Shown: positions 8,181-16,741, counted from the stretch's first letter. The stretch is 24,544 nucleotides of DNA from DASYAN01 sp036501345 (GCA_036501345.1 DASYAN010000563.1:1-24544), one strand, 5' to 3'. Notes: generated by a model not told the origin, from the sequence alone. Numbers and translations are program-made.

Positions 8181-9014
8181 CTAAATCGCTTCTTCAGGCA
8201 ATAAGCCCTGGCGGAGTGCAAAAATGGCAACTTGCGTGCGATCTCGTAGATGCAGCTTCTGAAAAATAATGGAGAGATAGTTCTTGACAGTCTTCTCTGA
8301 GTACGATAAGCGGTCGGCGATCTCTTTATTACTCAGACCCGATGCCAGGTAACGGACAATCTCAAGTTCTTTCTCTGAAAGTTGGGCAAGGCTATGCCCG
8401 TTAGTTCCTTGTTCAGGCTGGCGACGCAACTCATTGACGATAGCCTCGGTGAGCACTGGCGAGACAACAGTGCCTCCCTGGTGAACAATCTTGATAGCCT
8501 CTGCTACCTCATGTGCTGAGGAGTTCTTCAGCAGATAGCCTCTGGCACCATTGCGCATTGCATCTACGATCTGCTGATTCTGGCGATGCACGGTCAGAAT
8601 GATTATTGCCACATTGGGAAATTGGTGCGTGATTTGTCGCGTAATGGCAATACCATCGACGACTGGTAGATGAACATCCAGCAAAACCACATCAGGAGAT
8701 AGTTGGTGTATCTTTTCAATAGCCTCAAAGCCATTGGCAGCCTCTCCAACAACGTTGAGATGCTCTTCCAGCGTGAACAACTGGCGTAGTCCTTCGCGTA
8801 TCAAGGCATGGTCATCGACAATTAGTACATTAATTACGCCGGTTTGCTTTGTAGTGGAGGTGTTGTCTTGCTCTTCTACCTCAGATGTCGCAGTTTGCCT
8901 GACCGCTCCATTTTGGGACTCTCGTTCAGCTTTCTGCAGCGTTAGGACAGGCATGCTCACTGTATCTGTGGCGACATAAGTACGTTTTCTTTCGTTTATT
9001 TCGGAATAGCCCAT
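8181..9014 (-). CDS. Orphan NarL/LuxR-type response regulator
   Basis: A cytoplasmic two-component regulator of 277 aa from the chosen start. Residue numbers here count from the ATG at 9014. An unusual 60-residue polar N-terminal extension precedes the receiver domain, which has the acidic pair Asp67-Asp68, phospho-acceptor Asp113 in VVLLDVHLP, Thr141 and Lys163. The LuxR helix-turn-helix (about 211-270) reads LSEKELEIVRYLASGLSNKE, then a recognition region with SEKTVKNYLS. Start choice: two ATGs abut after GGAAGGAG; the second (9014) has the better 5-nt spacing, the first (9017) is possible. A TTG farther upstream lies inside the ribosome site. No histidine kinase gene is adjacent, so its partner is elsewhere. 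It converges on the guaA-Nudix pair. Confidence 0.93.
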   Translation of the reverse strand: MGYSEINERKRTYVATDTVSMPVLTLQKAERESQNGAVRQTATSEVEEQDNTSTTKQTGVINVLIVDDHALIREGLRQLFTLEEHLNVVGEAANGFEAIEKIHQLSPDVVLLDVHLPVVDGIAITRQITHQFPNVAIIILTVHRQNQQIVDAMRNGARGYLLKNSSAHEVAEAIKIVHQGGTVVSPVLTEAIVNELRRQPEQGTNGHSLAQLSEKELEIVRYLASGLSNKEIADRLSYSEKTVKNYLSIIFQKLHLRDRTQVAIFALRQGLLPEEAI

Positions 9015-9288
9015 CATAGCTCCTTCCAATACTTACAACACATACCATTATTTCAATGACTTCTTCGCCACTTCAGTGAAGGCTATGTGTTTAGTATAGT
9101 CTAACCACAAAATTCTCTCTCCCAAGGCCTACAGCAATCAGTTCAAAAAGTCACATAGAAATGATATTTACATCTCAAGCCTCTACTAAGTCAATGTTGT
9201 ACTATAGAGCTGCGCGAGACTACCTCAAAGTCGTGGCTATTCTTGAGCCAGAGGTCGTTGCTGATTCTTACCCACATTTTTTGGAGAT

Positions 9289-9358
9289 CGCCTGTGGAGC
9301 GGATCAATATTGTTGAGGCTGTGAAACAGTCAGCAATGACAATCCGCTCTTCGGGCCG
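9289..9358. repeat. Diverged direct repeat, copy A
   Basis: Aligns without gaps to 9652-9721 with about 52 of 70 positions identical by my hand count. Shared blocks include CGCCTGT, TGTTGAG, CTGTG and GCAATG. Most differences are transitions. Weaker similarity continues some 30-40 nt to the left. Confidence 0.6.
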
Positions 9359-9651
9359 TTTCACAAAATCCATTTGTAAAATGTGGGTAAAAGACAGTCC
9401 CGAGAAAGGGTGGTGAGAATGTAAACGGATAGTGGCTCATACTAGGAGGGTGACTCTTTCCAGATTGTAGCGATGCAGAAACACATCCAGACAAGCAATG
9501 TGCATGAGTATCGATTTGGAGAAAGAAAGAGTTTGGTAGTGAGTCTATCGAGGATGATGAGACAGATCAAGAGGTTTCACAGGGTTCCTGTTGCAATATC
9601 AGCGAGCATATAGTGATTGATGGCTGAGAATGCCCCACATCTGTTTTGGGC

Positions 9652-9721
9652 CGCCTGTAGAGCAGATTGGTACTGTTGAGTCTGTGGAATAGTCTGCAAT
9701 GGTACTGTGCTCCTCTGGTCG
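9652..9721. repeat. Diverged direct repeat, copy B
   Basis: Partner of 9289-9358, 363 nt away in the same orientation. Neither copy keeps an open frame long enough to define a protein, so I read it as decayed or non-coding. Confidence 0.6.
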
Positions 9722-9817
9722 AAAAAGATACGAGAGCGTTGCACGAGCGGGTCATGCGTGAGCATCGGGGCCATGGTTCGCTGGTCAAAGACGTGTGATT
9801 AAAATTCCCTGAACCTC

Positions 9818-9847
9818 TTGACTTTTTGACATATCTCCAACTATACT
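9818..9847 (+). promoter_or_regulatory. Sigma-70-type promoter for the metal-sensor/transporter pair
   Basis: TTGACT (9818-9823) and TATACT (9842-9847) are separated by 18 nt and point toward the CsoR-like gene. The predicted start of transcription, near 9854, is about 10 nt before the operator-like palindrome. Confidence 0.55.
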
Positions 9848-9863
9848 CCAAATGGATACGGCC

Positions 9864-9881
9864 TATCCCCCTAGAGGGGTA
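9864..9881. promoter_or_regulatory. CsoR/RcnR-type operator candidate
   Basis: TATCCCCCTAGAGGGGTA is a near-palindrome centred on CTAG, with a C-tract and G-tract flanked by TA. This is the pattern DUF156 (CsoR/RcnR/InrS) repressors bind. Outer arms CTATCC and GGATAG extend the symmetry. It lies just after the predicted transcription start and 33 nt before the sensor ATG, fitting autoregulation. Confidence 0.6.
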
Positions 9882-9913
9882 AGTGGATAGCTTCTAAGAA
9901 AGTGAAAGAAACG

Positions 9914-10189
9914 ATGACACACCGAACAAATCCGGTCACACGTGAGGACATTGCTAAGCGTCTGGCACGTGTCGCTGGTCATGCGAATAGTTTAAAACGG
10001 TTCTGGGATGAAGATCGTGACTGTGATGAAATGCTTACACAGATTGCGGCAGTTCGCGCGGCACTTGATCAAGTTGGTAAGGTTATTCTTGAGCATCATA
10101 TCGAGCATTGTGTTGCTGAGGCTGCTCAAAGTGGTAGTTCTGAGCGAGCTATCCGTGATCTGAAGGATGCGCTTGATCGTTTTGTCTAG
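9914..10189 (+). CDS. CsoR/RcnR/InrS-family metal-sensing repressor
   Basis: A small all-helical DUF156 repressor of 91 aa that should release its operator on binding metal. Numbered from the ATG at 9914, it has Cys37, His62 and Cys66, with the exact 25- and 4-residue spacing of the CsoR ligand triad, plus His3 in an N-terminal MTH as in RcnR. Cu(I)-sensing CsoR and the nickel sensor InrS share the Cys-His-Cys set. The downstream gene is a NicO/RcnA-like transporter, so nickel or cobalt sensing is the better guess. A GTG at 9902 would add four residues; no strong ribosome site favours either start. A promoter and G/C-tract operator lie directly upstream. The transporter ATG follows 15 nt after the stop, so the two form an operon. 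Confidence 0.88.
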   Translation: MTHRTNPVTREDIAKRLARVAGHANSLKRFWDEDRDCDEMLTQIAAVRAALDQVGKVILEHHIEHCVAEAAQSGSSERAIRDLKDALDRFV

Positions 10190-10204
10190 TCTAGGTGTGT
10201 TTTT

Positions 10205-10909
10205 ATGTATTCAACATCGATTTTCTTGCTATTAGGTGCTGCTGGGGTGGTTGCCATCCTCCATTCCATCTTGCCGGATCACTGGGTTCCACTAGCGGTC
10301 GTTGCTCGGACACAGCGCTGGAGTCTCTGGCATGTTGGGCGGGTAGCTTTGCTAGCCTCACTTGGACATGTAATCACCTCTCTCATTCTTGGAGGGCTGA
10401 TTGCCTTGATAGGCCTGCAATTTCAGCATGAGATCGAAACCCAACAGGGTCACATTGTGGGCGTTGTGCTTATTCTCACAGGCATCGGTTTCCTCATTTG
10501 GGGATTAGTCGGTCATGGATCACATGGGCATCATCACCAAGAAGATCATATCGATGATCATGGACTTGGACAGAAGCGTAATGATACTCATGAGCACGAG
10601 CATCGTCTCAGGAAACAGCAACCTTTGATCAAACGATTGGCGGCGATTGCTGTCCCGTTTGGTATGGCTGCGTCACCTGATTTGACAATCCTTCCTGTAG
10701 CTCTGGCTGCAGGTGCGGTCGGAACGGTGGCTATCGTCAGTGTGCTCAGTGTGTTTGCTGTTTTTACTATTGCCACGTTCATCAGCCTCACGGTGATTGC
10801 GACCCTCGCAGGTTATCAGATCAAAGGAGACTGGCTAGAGAAACATGCTAATACTATTACCTCTCTTGTTCTGATTGCTATTGGTATTGTGGCATACTTT
10901 GGCGTCTAA
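10205..10909 (+). CDS. NicO/RcnA-like nickel/cobalt transporter with His-rich loop
   Basis: A 234-aa membrane protein with about six hydrophobic segments, near 5-30, 46-72, 82-103, 142-170, 172-200 and 216-233. The first carries HSILPDH (His20 to His26), the HX4DH signature of NiCoT/NicO transporters. The second has GHVITS with His55. A cytoplasmic or periplasmic loop (about 104-133) is packed with His and Asp/Glu (GHGSHGHHHQEDH), as in the RcnA efflux protein. SPDLTILPV in segment four is also typical. Pairing with the metal-sensing repressor upstream suggests efflux of excess nickel or cobalt, but import cannot be excluded from sequence. AGGTG lies 9 nt before the ATG. It ends 7 nt from the convergent PBP gene, with no terminator seen between. 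Confidence 0.8.
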   Translation: MYSTSIFLLLGAAGVVAILHSILPDHWVPLAVVARTQRWSLWHVGRVALLASLGHVITSLILGGLIALIGLQFQHEIETQQGHIVGVVLILTGIGFLIWGLVGHGSHGHHHQEDHIDDHGLGQKRNDTHEHEHRLRKQQPLIKRLAAIAVPFGMAASPDLTILPVALAAGAVGTVAIVSVLSVFAVFTIATFISLTVIATLAGYQIKGDWLEKHANTITSLVLIAIGIVAYFGV

Positions 10910-10916
10910 CATTGCA

Positions 10917-13220
10917 TTAGCTTTGTATATACCAGTCCGTTGTTGTGATACCCTGATAGTGTACTGTTTTCTGCACGACGCCGCTGGGAGGACCAGGGAA
11001 GTCCTTGACAGGGCGTCCCTGCTCGGCTAACAGCATGGAATCGTGCCAGATGGGTGCAGCCCCCATAATACCTGTCACATCCACCATTGCCGAGTTGTTG
11101 TCGTTACCAGCCCAGACACCCATTACATAGCCGTCGGGTGTGTAACCCACGGTCAAGCTATCCTTAAAATCGTTGGTTGTACCTGTCTTCACTGCAGCTG
11201 GGCGGATGGTACCAGGGTTGCCTGCGTAACACTCGTTCATTGTTGTGCTGTAAAGCCAGAGTGGGCTGCATTTGCCGAACTCGGTTGTACGTGCCACATT
11301 GTCGCTGAGTACATTCGTCATAACGAAGGAGGCCTGAGGAGTAATAACCAGCTGGCTGTTGGTCTTAACGTTGAACGGATAGATGAGGTGGCCTTGAGAA
11401 TTCTTGATTGTGTCAATCGCGTGCTTTTCAACATGCACGCCGTTGTTGCCAAATGCCCCATATGCTGAGGTTTCATCTAATAAGTGGGTGCCCAGCGATC
11501 CCAGTACCAGTGTCAGGTTAGGAGTGCCTGTGTACTCAGTAATGCCCATCTTTTGGGCGGTTGCCAGACCATTCTCATAGCCAATTTGCGCATTCAACTT
11601 GAGTGCTGGAATATTTAACGAGTTCTGCAATGCTGTGCGCCATGAAATCAAACCCATGTAGGTATTACCGTAGTTTTGCGGTGTGTATGCAGGTAATCCA
11701 CAGCACATCGAGAAGGTTGTTGGACCATCGTAGACTGGCATACCGGGACTGGTGCCCTGCTCAAACGCTGTGACATAGATGAAGGGCTTAAATGATGAAC
11801 CAGCCTGACGGAAACCCTCTGAAGCCACATCAAATTGGTTTTGATCTGGATTGATATTGCCAAGCAATGTGCGAATAGCCCCTGTGCGATAGTCGATAGC
11901 TACTTCGGCTGCATCGGTCACATTATGTCCTTTCAAGTTCGCAATCTGCTGCTGGGCAATCTTCAAGACGTGGTTCTGGAATGGCAGATCGAGCGTCGTT
12001 GAGACAACCAGACCGGAACGTGAGAGATTCGCCATTTTGACATGTAATATCTGAGTCAGCTCTTTTAGCACATAATAGTTAAAATGTGGAGCAAGATCAG
12101 GGACAGTCGCAACCGACTTGAGGAAATTAGGCTGCTGAGCCTCATAGATTGCCTCGGTACGCTGAGAAGCTGTGATATAGTTCTGGAAGTACATCTGCTC
12201 TAGCACTTCTTCCATGCGATTGAGGGCGGCATGGGGATGGAGGTATGGATCGTGAGCAGAGGGCGAACTCACAATACCGGCCAGCATGGCAGACTGGGCA
12301 ATATCTAGTTGAGCAGCTGCCGTAGCTTTGGGCGTATCCTGCAAACCGAAATAGGTGCCAGCTGCAGCCTCAACGCCGTATGATTGTTCACCATAGTATG
12401 TGGTGTTCAGATACATGGTCAGTATCTGCTCTTTTGTATAGTAACGAGTCACATCTGGAGCCAGGATTATTTCTTGCAGCTTTCGCAGTATGGTCTCCCT
12501 ATTGCCAACAAGCGTATTTTTAATCAGCTGCTGAGTAATCGTGCTACCTCCAGAGACGACATGGCCACGTGACATATCGTCCATGGCTGCGCGGACAATA
12601 CCTGTAATATCATAGCCAGGGTTTTGCCAGAAATTCTGATCTTCAATAGCAACCTGAGCATTCATCATATTACGCGAAATTTTAGAAAAAGGCTCACTGA
12701 TCTGCAAGCCTTGGTCTGTGGCTTCATAAATTTGCTGACCATGCATATCATAAAGGCGCAAGCTATCCCCAGGAAGGATGTCTTCAAGCCGTAAGACGTC
12801 ATTGCCAAAGCGTTGCTGCGTTGCGCCCATAAAACTGGCAAACATAGCAAAAGCGATGGATGAGACAACCATCAACGTGAACAGGCCAAGGGCCAGGTTG
12901 CGTAAGGTAAGTGTACCTTTACGTTCCATAATGGCTTCATGCATGAGATTGATGCGTAGCTTCTTGCGCTTGGCATAGCGCTTTGTACGCCAGCCAGCAG
13001 GATGCAGGCGCAGGTGAGGTGCACTATACATGAAACCAGTAACGGGTTTTTCGGGAACATCATTAAGCCGTTGCGCTACTGCTGCCTGACTATGTTGAGG
13101 CAATTTAGCTGGTACAACGGCTTTGCGGGATTCATTAGCTGGTTCATTCTCCACCGACATTATCTTCATCTCGTCTACATCGAACTTCGGTTGGGAAGAT
13201 ATGTTGTTTTCAACCCGCAT
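10917..13220 (-). CDS. Class A penicillin-binding protein (first of tandem pair)
   Basis: A bifunctional peptidoglycan synthase: glycosyltransferase plus transpeptidase, anchored with its catalytic domains outside the membrane. The cytoplasmic N-terminus (1-106) is long and ends in a very basic stretch (KRYAKRKKLR). One membrane segment spans about 107-131. The GT51 domain has AIEDQNFW with the catalytic Glu193, and GGSTITQQLIKN (224-235). The transpeptidase has Ser475 in SSFK, Ser534-Leu-Asn in the SxN motif and KTGT at 678-681. All catalytic residues are present. At 767 aa the length is usual. GAGG lies 9 nt before the ATG. A paralogue with the same organisation lies upstream on the same strand, 455 nt away, so each probably has its own promoter. 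The 3' end nearly abuts the convergent transporter gene. Confidence 0.95.
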   Translation of the reverse strand: MRVENNISSQPKFDVDEMKIMSVENEPANESRKAVVPAKLPQHSQAAVAQRLNDVPEKPVTGFMYSAPHLRLHPAGWRTKRYAKRKKLRINLMHEAIMERKGTLTLRNLALGLFTLMVVSSIAFAMFASFMGATQQRFGNDVLRLEDILPGDSLRLYDMHGQQIYEATDQGLQISEPFSKISRNMMNAQVAIEDQNFWQNPGYDITGIVRAAMDDMSRGHVVSGGSTITQQLIKNTLVGNRETILRKLQEIILAPDVTRYYTKEQILTMYLNTTYYGEQSYGVEAAAGTYFGLQDTPKATAAAQLDIAQSAMLAGIVSSPSAHDPYLHPHAALNRMEEVLEQMYFQNYITASQRTEAIYEAQQPNFLKSVATVPDLAPHFNYYVLKELTQILHVKMANLSRSGLVVSTTLDLPFQNHVLKIAQQQIANLKGHNVTDAAEVAIDYRTGAIRTLLGNINPDQNQFDVASEGFRQAGSSFKPFIYVTAFEQGTSPGMPVYDGPTTFSMCCGLPAYTPQNYGNTYMGLISWRTALQNSLNIPALKLNAQIGYENGLATAQKMGITEYTGTPNLTLVLGSLGTHLLDETSAYGAFGNNGVHVEKHAIDTIKNSQGHLIYPFNVKTNSQLVITPQASFVMTNVLSDNVARTTEFGKCSPLWLYSTTMNECYAGNPGTIRPAAVKTGTTNDFKDSLTVGYTPDGYVMGVWAGNDNNSAMVDVTGIMGAAPIWHDSMLLAEQGRPVKDFPGPPSGVVQKTVHYQGITTTDWYIQS

Positions 13221-13675
13221 TTGCTAAACCTCGTTTCTATCCTCTATTGTTAGAAGCCTCGCTCTAAATAAAAATGACCTGTGGAGCTCTCTCTCTTTCA
13301 TGGTACGCAACAGAAACATATTGCGATGCAAGAAGGGTCAGATCGTTAAGAGAGAGCCGCCAGCATTAACTTAACAGAAAATACACATACATTCAAATTT
13401 AAGATAATTTCATTGTTAGGCTCGGCTGTACTTAATTACATTGTACATGAGCCACCGCACTTTTCTTGGTGTGTAGGGATGCCGTTTATGCTTTATCTTA
13501 TTGTAGCAAATAACAAGAAAAACGTTTGGCTGTACTCAGGCAAAATGGCGCCGTTAAGTAGAAACGTGATAGCCGAGGAGATAGTCACCAGTTTGGAGAT
13601 GTGTCGAGAAACGAAATGTCCCTACAATGTCTATACAAGTTCAGAAAGTGTCTACTTAGAGCTTATCCAACATCC
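13221..13675. other. Intergenic region between the two PBP genes
   Basis: About 455 nt, presumed to hold the promoter of the 10917-13220 gene. A plus-strand frame at 13413-13691 starts with TTG, has no ribosome site and overlaps the end of the second PBP; I reject it. TGTC-containing short motifs at about 13602, 13617, 13628 and 13649 (AAATGTCC, AATGTCT, AAAGTGTCT) resemble the repeats near 16742 and 17556-17820. CT/GA-rich stretches near 13288-13300 and 13350-13357 are loosely complementary. Confidence 0.4.
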
Positions 13676-16471
13676 TTACCACCAGTCCTGACCAGGAGGG
13701 CTAAGCCCGTCTGTGGGCTGGTTACTGGCGGCGGGTGGCTGAGAATCAAAGCTATATGAGCTGCAATATGGTTGTGCAGTTACTGGTGCTGGCTTATCAG
13801 GCTGCTTATCTTTATCGTTGGGCCCTGGTGTCGGTGTGGGTTTTGATGAGGCTTTATTGCTCAGTACTGCTAGCGGGACCTGACCTGCCAGGTACCAGTC
13901 ACTCGACGTCACTCCATCGGAATAGTGTTGCTCAACTTTTACCAGACCTCCCGGGTTGGTAAATGGCTGGGGGGAATGGCCGGCTTCAGCGGCCAGCATT
14001 GCATCGTGCCAGATGGGAGCTGCTCCGGTAATACCATTGATGTTGATCATTGGCGAATTGTCATCATTGCCAACCCAGACCCCGAGCACGTAATCCGACG
14101 TATAGCCAACCGTCCAGGTATCACGGAAATCATTGGTTGTACCCGTCTTCGCTGCAGAAGGTAGGACCGGGCCATAGCAGGAGCCATCTGTACGCAGATT
14201 GAGTGGGTTGCAATAGCCAAATTCGGGGACGCGATCACTATTGTTGCTCAGCACATCAGTCATCATATAGGCAAGTTGGGGGCTGATGGCATGCGTGCCA
14301 GGATCTTGTGGGTGTTCGAATACTTGATGGGTACTGGCGAATTCTACTTTCTGGATCGTGTAATATGGCACATGGACACCACCATCGGCGAACGTGCCAA
14401 TGGCCGATGTATGATCAATTAAGTGAAGATCCAGGCTACCCAATGCCACAGTAGCGTTCAGATCGCCCTTATAATCTGTAATACCCATATCCTGCATTGT
14501 TTTGATGGCATTCTGGACCCCAACGTGTTCTATGGTCTTCACTGCGGGAATATTCAACGAATTCTGTAAAGCGCAACGGATCGTCATATGACCGCTAAAG
14601 GTACCAAAGTAGTTGCGAGGTGTAAAAGGCGGTTGACCAGCCTGAGGAATAGAGATCGGGTTGTCGTCAACAGCTTGTCCCGGTGAGACACCTTGCTCAA
14701 AGGCTGTGACATAGACATATGGCTTAAAAGAAGAGCCAGGTTGGCGATAACCCTGTGTGGCCACGTCGAACTGGTCTGTATCTGGATGAACATTGCCTAG
14801 CAGGGTACGAACGGCCCCGGTGTGATAGTCAATGAGCACTTCAGCGGCATTTGTCACATTGTAATTTTGCAGGTTGGCGATCTGGTTCTGAGCGATTTGC
14901 AAGATTTGATTTTGCAGATTCAGGTCCAGCGTTGTATAGACACTCATATCCGAGAGCGATAACTGTTGACGCGTCATGTGGAACTGCTTCTCCAGTTGTT
15001 CCAGTACGAACTGAAAGAAGTGTGGTGCTGGCTGTGTCTGATCCGTTGGATGCTTGAGAAAACCGGGACTCTGGGCCTCATTGAGCGCTGCCTGTAGTTG
15101 ATCGTCAGTGATATAGCCATCCCTATGCATCAGGTTGAGGATATCTGTCAGGCGACTAATCGCGGCACTAAAGTAGGTCCATGGATCATACCCATTTGGT
15201 GCACTAGGAAGGCCTGCAAGCATAGCTGCCTGTGCGAGATCTAGTTGCGATGCGGCAGATTTTCCAGGCTGATCTTGCAAACCAAAGTAGACACTTGCTG
15301 CAGCATCGACACCGTAAGCCTGTTCACCATAGTAGACACTATCCAGGTACATTTCCATGATGTCTTGTTTGCTATAGTGGCTATTGATGGCTGGTGTTAG
15401 TACAATCTCCTGCAGTTTACGCGTAATATCCTGGGCCGGATTGCGCAGGACCAGATTTTTGATAAGTTGTTGCGTGATTGTACTGCCACCTTCGACAACG
15501 TGTCCTTGTTCTAGATCTTGCACGGCTGCTTGAAGAATGCGTTGGATGTCGATACCAGGATTCGTCCAGAAGCCTTTATCTTCGGTGGCGACAGTAGCAT
15601 CGACCATAGACTGCGCTATTTGGTCATATGTGACTGTTGTATGAAGGCCCTCGTCTGTCAACTGGCCGATGGGGATGCCATTCATATCGTACATTTTGAG
15701 ATTATCGTGTGGCATGAGGTTGTGCAATGTAAGCACCTGGGGGCTATACTGTTCCTGGGTAGAGATATAAAAGCGGTAGGCAGCAAATGTACTACCACTA
15801 AGGGCTGTTAGAAAGATAATTACCAGTGCAACAGCCGTGCTGAGGAGGGTGACCCAAAAACGCTCGAATAAACGCTGTTTGTCGAGTCGGTCCCGGCGTA
15901 AGTACTTACGTGCCATGTGGCGCAGCAAGAGTTTTCTATGTCTTTGGGCAATGTGCGTAAGATTTTGGTATGGAGTTGATGGAGAAGCAGGCGCAGAAGG
16001 GAACATGGAAGGGGATGGGGATGCGGTAAATCGGGTTTCTACACCACGGGCAACCGTGTGCCCTCCGGGTATGAATTGCGGGGCGTTTATGTGAAGGGCC
16101 GATTTATCGGTTGGGAGGGTAGGGACCTGATTTATCGCGTGCCCTCCGGGTACCGCGTCCGTGGAACTCCCATTTGCCGTGTGCCCTTTGAGTATCGCGT
16201 CTGTGCCGTGGGAGTCCGTTGTTTTGATCATCTGCATCTGTGCCGTGGTGCGTTCCTGGCGTATGCGTTTGCGTTCCAGGTAGCGCAAAGCTCTCTGCTG
16301 GAGAGAAGTGGAGGTCTGGCTTGGATCTGGTAGAGATAGTGGTATGCTCAGATCTCCTGCAAATGGTGACGTAGACGGGATGGCAGGAACTGGCTCAGGA
16401 TATGCTTGCTGATCCAGTTGGACACGTTGAGGGATTTCGACGTCCTCACGTTTCGGGTGATTTGCTAACAT
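13676..16471 (-). CDS. Class A penicillin-binding protein with repeat-expanded N-terminus
   Basis: Paralogue of the adjacent PBP, with the same bifunctional role in wall synthesis. Numbered from the ATG at 16471 (931 aa), the cytoplasmic N-terminus is about 206 residues. The membrane segment is about 207-231. GT51 has ATEDKGFW with Glu297 and GGSTITQQLIKN. The transpeptidase has Ser580 in SSFK, SLN at 638-640 and KTGT at 775-778. A Pro/Thr/Lys-rich tail of about 60 residues ends the protein and is absent from the paralogue. The N-terminus contains three copies of a PGGHT-like unit (about 91-101, 105-115, 132-142) encoded by an interspersed DNA repeat. The start was chosen because GAGGGGGG lies 10 nt before this ATG; the frame runs 11 codons farther to 16504 without a better site. 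Confidence 0.93.
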   Translation of the reverse strand: MLANHPKREDVEIPQRVQLDQQAYPEPVPAIPSTSPFAGDLSIPLSLPDPSQTSTSLQQRALRYLERKRIRQERTTAQMQMIKTTDSHGTDAILKGHTANGSSTDAVPGGHAINQVPTLPTDKSALHINAPQFIPGGHTVARGVETRFTASPSPSMFPSAPASPSTPYQNLTHIAQRHRKLLLRHMARKYLRRDRLDKQRLFERFWVTLLSTAVALVIIFLTALSGSTFAAYRFYISTQEQYSPQVLTLHNLMPHDNLKMYDMNGIPIGQLTDEGLHTTVTYDQIAQSMVDATVATEDKGFWTNPGIDIQRILQAAVQDLEQGHVVEGGSTITQQLIKNLVLRNPAQDITRKLQEIVLTPAINSHYSKQDIMEMYLDSVYYGEQAYGVDAAASVYFGLQDQPGKSAASQLDLAQAAMLAGLPSAPNGYDPWTYFSAAISRLTDILNLMHRDGYITDDQLQAALNEAQSPGFLKHPTDQTQPAPHFFQFVLEQLEKQFHMTRQQLSLSDMSVYTTLDLNLQNQILQIAQNQIANLQNYNVTNAAEVLIDYHTGAVRTLLGNVHPDTDQFDVATQGYRQPGSSFKPYVYVTAFEQGVSPGQAVDDNPISIPQAGQPPFTPRNYFGTFSGHMTIRCALQNSLNIPAVKTIEHVGVQNAIKTMQDMGITDYKGDLNATVALGSLDLHLIDHTSAIGTFADGGVHVPYYTIQKVEFASTHQVFEHPQDPGTHAISPQLAYMMTDVLSNNSDRVPEFGYCNPLNLRTDGSCYGPVLPSAAKTGTTNDFRDTWTVGYTSDYVLGVWVGNDDNSPMININGITGAAPIWHDAMLAAEAGHSPQPFTNPGGLVKVEQHYSDGVTSSDWYLAGQVPLAVLSNKASSKPTPTPGPNDKDKQPDKPAPVTAQPYCSSYSFDSQPPAASNQPTDGLSPPGQDWW
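16023..16200. repeat. Interspersed repeat copies inside the PBP coding region
   Basis: On the plus strand the unit is roughly GATTTATCG, then CGTGCCCTCCGGGTA. Clear copies of the second part lie at 16054-16072, 16137-16152 and, more diverged, 16177-16195. Cores with GATTTATCG or GGTAAATCG lie at 16025-16033, 16100-16108 and 16129-16137. In the PBP frame the second part encodes the P-G-G-H-T/A unit in all three copies, so they have stayed in phase. Confidence 0.65.
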
Positions 16472-16581
16472 AGTACAAAAGCCCCCCTCGCCTTGTACCC
16501 CCAATTATCCATACATGTGTGAATATTGGTTTGTATTGAGTTTGCATCATTCTGACAGCGTTCCAAGGTAGGACAGGCGCG

Positions 16582-16653
16582 ATCACCGAAAGGTGACAAG
16601 GTAAATCGGGCATCTACCAATGTTATCATCGAAAGGTGACACGGTAAATCGCG
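16582..16653. repeat. Two 29-nt direct repeats related to the intragenic copies
   Basis: 16582-16610 and 16625-16653 match at 26 of 29 positions and are 43 nt apart. Each reads ATCA, then CGAAAGGTGACA, then GGTAAATCG. The GGTAAATCG end is shared with the copies inside the PBP N-terminus, so both sets belong to one repeat family. Confidence 0.75.
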
Positions 16654-16741
16654 TTAATCAGCTCGATTAGTATCTGAGTAGTTGCTGTCAGCCTACATTC
16701 CTAAGGATACCCAACAAAAGAGGTTTTTTCTAGGGAAAAAA

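Larger units (their letters stand above)
9015..9901. other. Long gene-free interval with decayed repeats
   Basis: Nearly 900 nt between two genes that diverge from it. The few frames present (for example 9191-9373 and 9567-9851 on the minus strand) are short, lack ribosome sites and disagree between the repeat copies. Two related segments, 9289-9358 and 9652-9721, point to an old duplicated element. The right end holds the promoter and operator of the metal-sensor gene. Confidence 0.5.

Noticed and set aside
9567..9851. 94-aa minus-strand ORF in the repeat region
   Set aside because: No ribosome site, and the related copy at 9289-9358 does not keep the same frame open.
13413..13691. 92-aa plus-strand ORF between the PBP genes
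   Set aside because: TTG start, no ribosome site, overlaps the end of the second PBP, and its composition is not protein-like.
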